A DNA stretch of 28,602 bases, from assembly GCA_937895825.1 (NCBI GenBank), contig CALBKP010000111.1, positions 1 to 28,602 on the forward strand. The letters are read 5' to 3'. A program made the position numbers and the translations under genes. Under the pieces are notes generated by a model. It ran no database searches, was not told where the DNA came from, and saw only the letters and a program-made list of their open reading frames with translations. Positions 24,421 to 28,602 of the stretch are shown here, in pieces; within the stretch, counting starts at the first letter, position 1; each line of letters starts with the position of its first letter. Origin of the DNA: an uncultured Alistipes sp. GTDB lineage: Bacteria > Bacteroidota > Bacteroidia > Bacteroidales > Rikenellaceae.

Positions 24421-26159
24421 TGAATAACACAATCTCCATAACAGGCATCGGCATTATCTGCGCCATAGGTAACGATGCTCCATCTGTTCTCGACTCGCTA
24501 CGTGAGCGTAGGTCGGGAATTGGTGCTATGCAATATCTGCAGTCCAAGCATCGCGATCTGCCTGTTGGCGAGGTGAAGCTGTCCAACGACGAGATGCGAC
24601 AGATGCTCGGCGTTGATAGCCATACCATTACAAGTCGTACATCGCTAATGGGAGCTATCGCTATACGCGAGGCATTGGCCAGTGCAGGCATTACAACCTT
24701 AGAGGGTAGGCGTGTAGCACTCATCTCGGGAACAACGGTTGGCGGTATGGATACCATCGAGAACCATTACGATAAAATTCTGAAACAGGAGGCATCTAAG
24801 CAGCTTCTTACGGGATGTGAGTGTGGTAACAGTACAAGGATGATGGCCGAGCACTTAGGACTCGATAAATTGGAGATGTGTACAATATCTACGGCCTGCT
24901 CATCAGCATTAAACTCTATAATCGTAGGTGCGGAGATGCTCAAACGCAATGAGGTCGACGTGGTTATTGCTGGAGGTGCAGAGGCTCTAAGTAGAATACA
25001 TTTCAACGGTTTCAATACGTTGATGATCCTCGATAAGGAGCAGTGTCGTCCATTCGATGCTACGCGTGCAGGCCTTAATTTGGGTGAAGGTGCGGCGTTT
25101 GTTGTGCTGGAATGTGGACGCAGTGATGCAAAGGCATACGTTGCGGGCTATGGTAACCGCTGTGATGCTTTTCACCAGACGGCCTCGTCGGAGGATGGTA
25201 AGGGTGCATATTTGGCTATGAGTGATGCCCTTGCAATGGCACGACTAAAGCCCGATGATATAGCCTATATAAATGCTCACGGTACAGGAACACTCAATAA
25301 CGATATGTCGGAGAGCCAGGGTATCAAACGCCTCTTTGGAGATAATATCCCTGAGGTTTCGAGTACTAAGTCATTTACGGGACATACAACGTCGGCCTCA
25401 GGTTCGATCGAGAGTGTTATTGCGGTGCTGGCTATGCAGAACGACTTTACGCCAGCAAATTTGGGTTGGGCAAATCAGGATGCCAACGCTATTACTCCTA
25501 CGATGGGGCGTGATAATGTAATCCTCGATCATGTGCTCTGTAACTCGTTTGGCTTTGGAGGCAATGACTCATCGTTGATATTGAGCAAGCATCCTGTTCA
25601 GTATCAGCTCGTTGATAAGGAATATGAGTGCGAGGTGGTGGCAGAGGATAGGGTGGAGAGTGTGGATGAACTCTCTGCTATTCGAGAGTATATCTCGCCG
25701 CTGGAGTCTCGCCGCATGGGAAAGCTTATGAGGGCGGCACACCTCTCGGCACTGCGTGCCATGGATAGAGCACAGATGACATGCCCTGATGCCATTATAA
25801 CGGCTACAGCACGTGGCTTGTTCGAAACAAATATACAGTTCCTCGATGATATCTTTGCCAACGACGAGGAGCTACTGAAGCCGACGATCTTTATGCAGAG
25901 TACGCATAACACCATCAGCTCGGCAATTGCCATACGTTGCAAGTGCCACGGCTACAACACGACATATTCGCATGGTGAAGAGTCCATAGACTGGGCTATG
26001 CGTGATGCCAAGAGACTTATCGCTACGGGTAAGGCTCAGTCGGTATTGGTCGTAGAGTTTGATGAGTCTGTGCCATTTTATACCGAGGCGGCCGTGAGTC
26101 ATGGCATGACTTTGCCGAAGGATTTATACGCACGAAGCGTTGTGTTAAAACGAAAATAG
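24420..26159 (+). CDS. Second beta-ketoacyl synthase with C-terminal ketosynthase-like half
   Basis: 579 residues. Ketosynthase domain about 1-400 with C160 (STACSSAL), H287 (NAHGTG) and H322 (SFTGHTTSASGS). The C-terminal ~180 residues (from MGKLMRAAHLSALRAMDRA) contain PTIFMQSTHNTISSAIAIR, the Ketoacyl-synt_2-like signature, again without a nucleophilic Cys. Together with the gene at 22480 it could make a heterodimer like KS-CLF pairs, although both keep full triads. The start overlaps the ACP 2 stop. Confidence 0.9.
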   Translation: MNNTISITGIGIICAIGNDAPSVLDSLRERRSGIGAMQYLQSKHRDLPVGEVKLSNDEMRQMLGVDSHTITSRTSLMGAIAIREALASAGITTLEGRRVALISGTTVGGMDTIENHYDKILKQEASKQLLTGCECGNSTRMMAEHLGLDKLEMCTISTACSSALNSIIVGAEMLKRNEVDVVIAGGAEALSRIHFNGFNTLMILDKEQCRPFDATRAGLNLGEGAAFVVLECGRSDAKAYVAGYGNRCDAFHQTASSEDGKGAYLAMSDALAMARLKPDDIAYINAHGTGTLNNDMSESQGIKRLFGDNIPEVSSTKSFTGHTTSASGSIESVIAVLAMQNDFTPANLGWANQDANAITPTMGRDNVILDHVLCNSFGFGGNDSSLILSKHPVQYQLVDKEYECEVVAEDRVESVDELSAIREYISPLESRRMGKLMRAAHLSALRAMDRAQMTCPDAIITATARGLFETNIQFLDDIFANDEELLKPTIFMQSTHNTISSAIAIRCKCHGYNTTYSHGEESIDWAMRDAKRLIATGKAQSVLVVEFDESVPFYTEAAVSHGMTLPKDLYARSVVLKRK

Positions 26160-26166
26160 TGAGACT

Positions 26167-26517
26167 ATGCCACTGCTACTTTTAGCTATCATACAGAGCG
26201 CGTTGCTTGCTGGAGGACAGGTGTTATTGAAGTTCGCCCTTGTGAGGATGTTGCCTTTTGCGTGGACGTTCGACTTCTGGCGTTCGGTATTTGTAAATTG
26301 GCAGTTTGCAGCGTGCGGTATCTGTTATGGAGCGGGTAGCATATTGTGGTTTTACATCATCAAGCACTATCCGTTCAGCATGGCCTATCCGTTAGTGTCG
26401 CTGAGCTATGTCTTCGGAATGATTGCCGCCATTGTGTTCTTTAACGAGCCCGTTAATATAACCAAGTGGGTCGGTGTACTATTTATAATGTTGGGTTGTT
26501 ATTTTATCGCAAAATAA
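26167..26517 (+). CDS. Small EamA/DMT-type membrane protein
   Basis: 116 residues with four hydrophobic segments (about 3-25, 43-66, 72-93, 97-115) and the EamA-like pattern AYPLVSLSYVFGMIAAIVFFNEP. It is similar in size to ArnE/ArnF and SMR proteins, which work as dimers and flip lipid-linked substrates. In this operon it may flip the acyl-lipid product or precursor. Its stop overlaps the lolA start (TAATG at 26515-26519). Confidence 0.85.
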   Translation: MPLLLLAIIQSALLAGGQVLLKFALVRMLPFAWTFDFWRSVFVNWQFAACGICYGAGSILWFYIIKHYPFSMAYPLVSLSYVFGMIAAIVFFNEPVNITKWVGVLFIMLGCYFIAK

Positions 26518-27260
26518 TGAAGAAGTTTCTATTTACATTGCTTATCTCGATAGCTCCGCTTGTGGCTATGGCGCAAAGCCAGGAGGAGATCATTCGCGAG
26601 ATAGATAAGATTAGCTCCTCGATTAGTAGTCTGGAGTGCGATTTCGTGCAGACGAAGCATCTTAGCATGCTAAACGATAAGATGGTATCGCGCGGTAAGA
26701 TGTACTACTCGCAGCCAAGCATGCTCCGATGGGAGTATATCACTCCGTATGACTACGTCTTTCTACTCAATGCGAATCAGGTGTTGTTGAAAAATTCTCA
26801 GCGCGAGGATGTTATTGATGTTGACAAGAACAAAATAGTGGTTGTTGGCGAGAGTCAAGGCGGTCTGGTGGCAGCACTCGCAGCGGCAAACATCAAAAAC
26901 AGAATCGACAAATTGATTCTCATCTTCCCCGCCCTATGTATTCCCGATAATTGGGAGCAACGTTATCCTTTGGTATCGGATATCCCAGAGAGAACAGAGT
27001 TATGGGGTGTAGGTCTGAGCCGAGAGTTTTTCTTGGAGTTGCGCACATTAGATGTATTCGGAGATATCGGCAAGTACAAAGGTCCTGTGCAGATCATACA
27101 AGGCGATGCCGACAACATTGTTTCGATGAAAGACTCGGAGCGTGCGATTAAGCTCTACAAGAGTGCTAACCTGCATGTAATCAAGGGTGCTGGACATGGT
27201 TTCAACCCCGAACAACAAAAAGAGTCGTTATCGGTCATCAAACAATTTATGACTAAATAA
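26517..27260 (+). CDS. LolA N-terminal part fused in frame to an alpha/beta-hydrolase C-terminal half
   Basis: 247 residues. Residues 1-100 are the start of a LolA-like lipoprotein carrier: signal peptide 1-19 (VAMA/Q), LECDFVQTKHLSML, SRGKMYYSQPSMLRWEY. The rest of LolA, normally ~200 aa, is missing. Residues ~107-247 are the C-terminal half of a serine hydrolase: nucleophile S113 in GESQGG, acid D199 in GDADNIV, base H227 in GAGHGF, with no N-terminal half. The join lies in DVDKNKI (101-107), which suits both parents. Codon choice changes there (AAA and AGA replace AAG and CGT). Likely a rearrangement junction or assembly chimera; probably non-functional as either protein. Confidence 0.75.
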   Translation: MKKFLFTLLISIAPLVAMAQSQEEIIREIDKISSSISSLECDFVQTKHLSMLNDKMVSRGKMYYSQPSMLRWEYITPYDYVFLLNANQVLLKNSQREDVIDVDKNKIVVVGESQGGLVAALAAANIKNRIDKLILIFPALCIPDNWEQRYPLVSDIPERTELWGVGLSREFFLELRTLDVFGDIGKYKGPVQIIQGDADNIVSMKDSERAIKLYKSANLHVIKGAGHGFNPEQQKESLSVIKQFMTK

Positions 27261-27281
27261 TTAATGCAGATAAATTGAGGC

Positions 27282-27440
27282 TGTCCAACAAGTTTTTTTG
27301 AAGAACAACCTCTTTTCGTTGAAGTTGTATAACGAGGGGGATTTTTAGGACTGCAAAGTACTTAAAACCGCAGCATACTAAGCGTATGTGAGGATTTTAG
27401 GGGCGAGCGTGACGCCAAAATCACCTTGTTAGACAACTTC
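27282..27440. repeat. 159-bp palindromic intergenic element (MITE-like)
   Basis: It is bounded by TGTCCAACAAG (27282-27292) and CTTGTTAGACA (27425-27435), complementary at 10 of 11. A second inverted pair is GAAGTTGTATAACGAGG (27321-27337) with CCTTGTTAGACAACTTC (27424-27440), 15 of 17. The centre holds a CATAC/GTATG hairpin and the near-repeat GATTTTTAGGA/GGATTTTAGGG. No open frame. It lies between convergent genes and may be a dispersed repeat of this genome. Confidence 0.6.
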
Positions 27441-27448
27441 CCCAACTG

Positions 27449-28306
27449 CTACTTTACGAACTTAGCCTCCTTCAGATAATCAGCACACGCCTTTACGCCC
27501 GACCACATCTTATTTAGATTAGCCTCGTTCTCCGTTTCATTATCACCTATGCGGAACGGAAGCTCATACTCGGCATAAAAATCGCTCCAGCCATTCGAGT
27601 AAAACTGCTTAAAGATAGCCTCAATATCAATTTTACCACTCTCGCCCAAAACACCCTCATCTTTCAGATGAAGAACTCGGATATGGTCTGGGTAACTCTT
27701 CAGATAATACATAGGATCTGCTCCGCCCATATTCATCGGACACACATCGAGTTGGATGAAGAACTTATCGGGATCGGTATTCTGAATCACATAGTCCAAC
27801 AAGGTCACGCCCTCGACCTTAACAAAATCACCTTGATGGTTGTGATAGCCGAGCTTCAGACCATACTCCTGAGCCAACTCACCGACCTTCATACAGTAGT
27901 CGCAGGTTGATTTCACCTCTGCCAACGTAGAGCCAAAATTCATCCCAGGGATTATGCTATATTTAGCACCCAGACGTTGCATGATGGAGAAATGATTGCG
28001 CCATGCAGCCATTGTGGACTCCATATCATCGGCTTGAAGCGGAATTAAAGTATGAGTTGAAGTGATTGAGAGTCCAAGCCTATCGCACAGCGACTTATAA
28101 TCTTCAGGCGATAGTCCCAAACAAGGATCTCCCTGCCACGAAAGAGTCTCGATAGTGTTATACCCTGCATCGGCAATTTTTTCAAGCATAGCCTCCACAT
28201 CAGCAAAGTCCTGATGCACCGAATAGAGCTGGATACCGATCTGCTTTTCACCGCCACACGAGATAAGTAACATAGCTGCCAAAATAATTAGATAAAGACG
28301 TTTCAT
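27449..28306 (-). CDS. Lipoprotein sugar-phosphate isomerase/epimerase-like TIM-barrel protein
   Basis: 285 residues from the ATG at 28306. The signal MKRLYLIILAAMLLISC ends in a lipobox at Cys17; an ATG 24 nt upstream would put eight residues before it and weaken the signal. The barrel shows GIQLYSV, AGYNTIETLSW, LGYHNHQGDF, FIQLDVCPMNM and HLKDEG, the metal-binding His/Asp/Glu ladder of the xylose-isomerase-like/AP-endonuclease-2 superfamily. Such lipoproteins act on sugars or keto-sugars at the periplasm; the substrate is unknown. It is convergent with the fused LolA gene and divergent from the phosphofructokinase gene. Confidence 0.88.
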   Translation of the reverse strand: MKRLYLIILAAMLLISCGGEKQIGIQLYSVHQDFADVEAMLEKIADAGYNTIETLSWQGDPCLGLSPEDYKSLCDRLGLSITSTHTLIPLQADDMESTMAAWRNHFSIMQRLGAKYSIIPGMNFGSTLAEVKSTCDYCMKVGELAQEYGLKLGYHNHQGDFVKVEGVTLLDYVIQNTDPDKFFIQLDVCPMNMGGADPMYYLKSYPDHIRVLHLKDEGVLGESGKIDIEAIFKQFYSNGWSDFYAEYELPFRIGDNETENEANLNKMWSGVKACADYLKEAKFVK

Positions 28307-28331
28307 AAATGCATAAAATTGAAGTTCCACA

Positions 28332-28363
28332 CAAATATACTAATTTTCGACAAGGAAATACAA
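28332..28363 (-). promoter_or_regulatory. Promoter of the isomerase-like lipoprotein gene
   Basis: On the minus strand TATATTTG (28339-28332) is the -7 box and TTG (28363-28361) the -33, 21 nt apart. Confidence 0.6.
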
Positions 28364-28426
28364 TACTAAGCCCATAGTAAGGCGAAAAAATATAGATAAT
28401 AAATAGTGAAATATGCTTATTTTTTG

Positions 28427-28434
28427 TATTTTTG
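28427..28434 (+). promoter_or_regulatory. -7 box of the phosphofructokinase gene
   Basis: TATTTTTG matches TAnnTTTG, 44 nt before the ATG at 28479, with an AT-rich leader. No clear -33 TTG is present. Confidence 0.5.
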
Positions 28435-28478
28435 CAAAGATTTAGACATTTTAAACTCAAATTTAAATAATAAATACT

Positions 28479-28602
28479 ATGAAAGAGGCTATTGCTATTC
28501 TTACAGGTGGCGGTCCAGCACCTGGTATGAACACAGTTGTCGGCAGCGTTGCCAAGACATTCCTTGCAAAGGGTTACCGTGTTATCGGTTTGCACTATGG
28601 TT
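28479..28602 (+). CDS. 6-phosphofructokinase, N-terminal part
   Basis: 41 residues are visible before the window ends: MKEAIAILTGGGPAPGMNTV, then SVAKTFLAKGYRVIGLHYG. The loop GGGPAPGMN is the substrate-binding loop of phosphofructokinases; the Pro before APG (rather than the Asp of GGDAPG in classical ATP enzymes) is typical of PPi-dependent or mixed-type members. It phosphorylates fructose 6-phosphate in glycolysis. A partial gene at the right edge. Confidence 0.85.
   Translation, partial: MKEAIAILTGGGPAPGMNTVVGSVAKTFLAKGYRVIGLHYG

Noticed and set aside
26466..26516. Upstream start for the LolA-like gene
   Set aside because: It would add 17 residues before a clear signal peptide and lie inside the transporter gene.

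Overview
The window looks like a chromosomal segment of a Bacteroidales bacterium, probably near Alistipes/Rikenellaceae (inference from gene content). The evidence is repeated TAnnTTTG -7 promoter boxes with TTG at about -33, no obvious Shine-Dalgarno sequences, AT-rich leaders, and Bacteroidota-typical families (DUF2795, PspC, OstA-like protein downstream of SurA homologues, an aryl-polyene/flexirubin-like type II synthase cluster).

Layout. 1-1866: end of a BaiN/HI0933-type flavoprotein, a small methyltransferase-like protein and a PduO-type cobalamin adenosyltransferase. 2006-4521: a DUF2795 gene whose last codons are repeated about 2.2 kb downstream. Between the two copies lies a single AT-rich GmrSD/DUF262-like restriction gene, so this looks like a small defence insertion at the 3' end of a gene. 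4679-7391 (minus strand): two paralogous outer-membrane barrel proteins, a lipoprotein gene split by an in-frame amber codon, and rdgB. 7611-9321: a HAD hydrolase, divergent from a PspC protein and a nitroreductase. 9465-16106: an envelope-biogenesis run of PpiC/SurA-like lipoprotein, SurA, long OstA-like protein and a GH2-derived protein that has lost its catalytic motif. 16267-16814: tRNA-Lys(CTT) followed by two further copies of its 3' end, each with its own terminator, and a 123-bp nested palindrome.

17280-26836: a tightly packed biosynthetic operon with FabG, three ketosynthases (two carrying an extra C-terminal ketosynthase-like half), two acyl carrier proteins, a LpxL-like acyltransferase, a hotdog dehydratase-like protein, a 4HBT thioesterase, a small EamA-type transporter and LolA. 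Two tandem secreted paralogues of unknown function are embedded in it. The set resembles aryl polyene/flexirubin machinery for building an outer-membrane aryl or alkyl polyene lipid: elongation on ACP, transfer by the acyltransferase, delivery through LolA. The starter-unit ligase, ammonia lyase and MMPL-type exporter usual in such clusters are not in this window.

The operon ends abruptly. LolA is fused in frame at about position 26830 to the C-terminal half of an alpha/beta hydrolase, followed by a 159-bp palindromic element, a lipoprotein sugar-phosphate-isomerase-like gene (minus strand) and the start of a phosphofructokinase gene. This junction, the GmrSD insertion and the tandem tRNA ends are the strongest signs of genome rearrangement. 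The junction could also be an assembly chimera.
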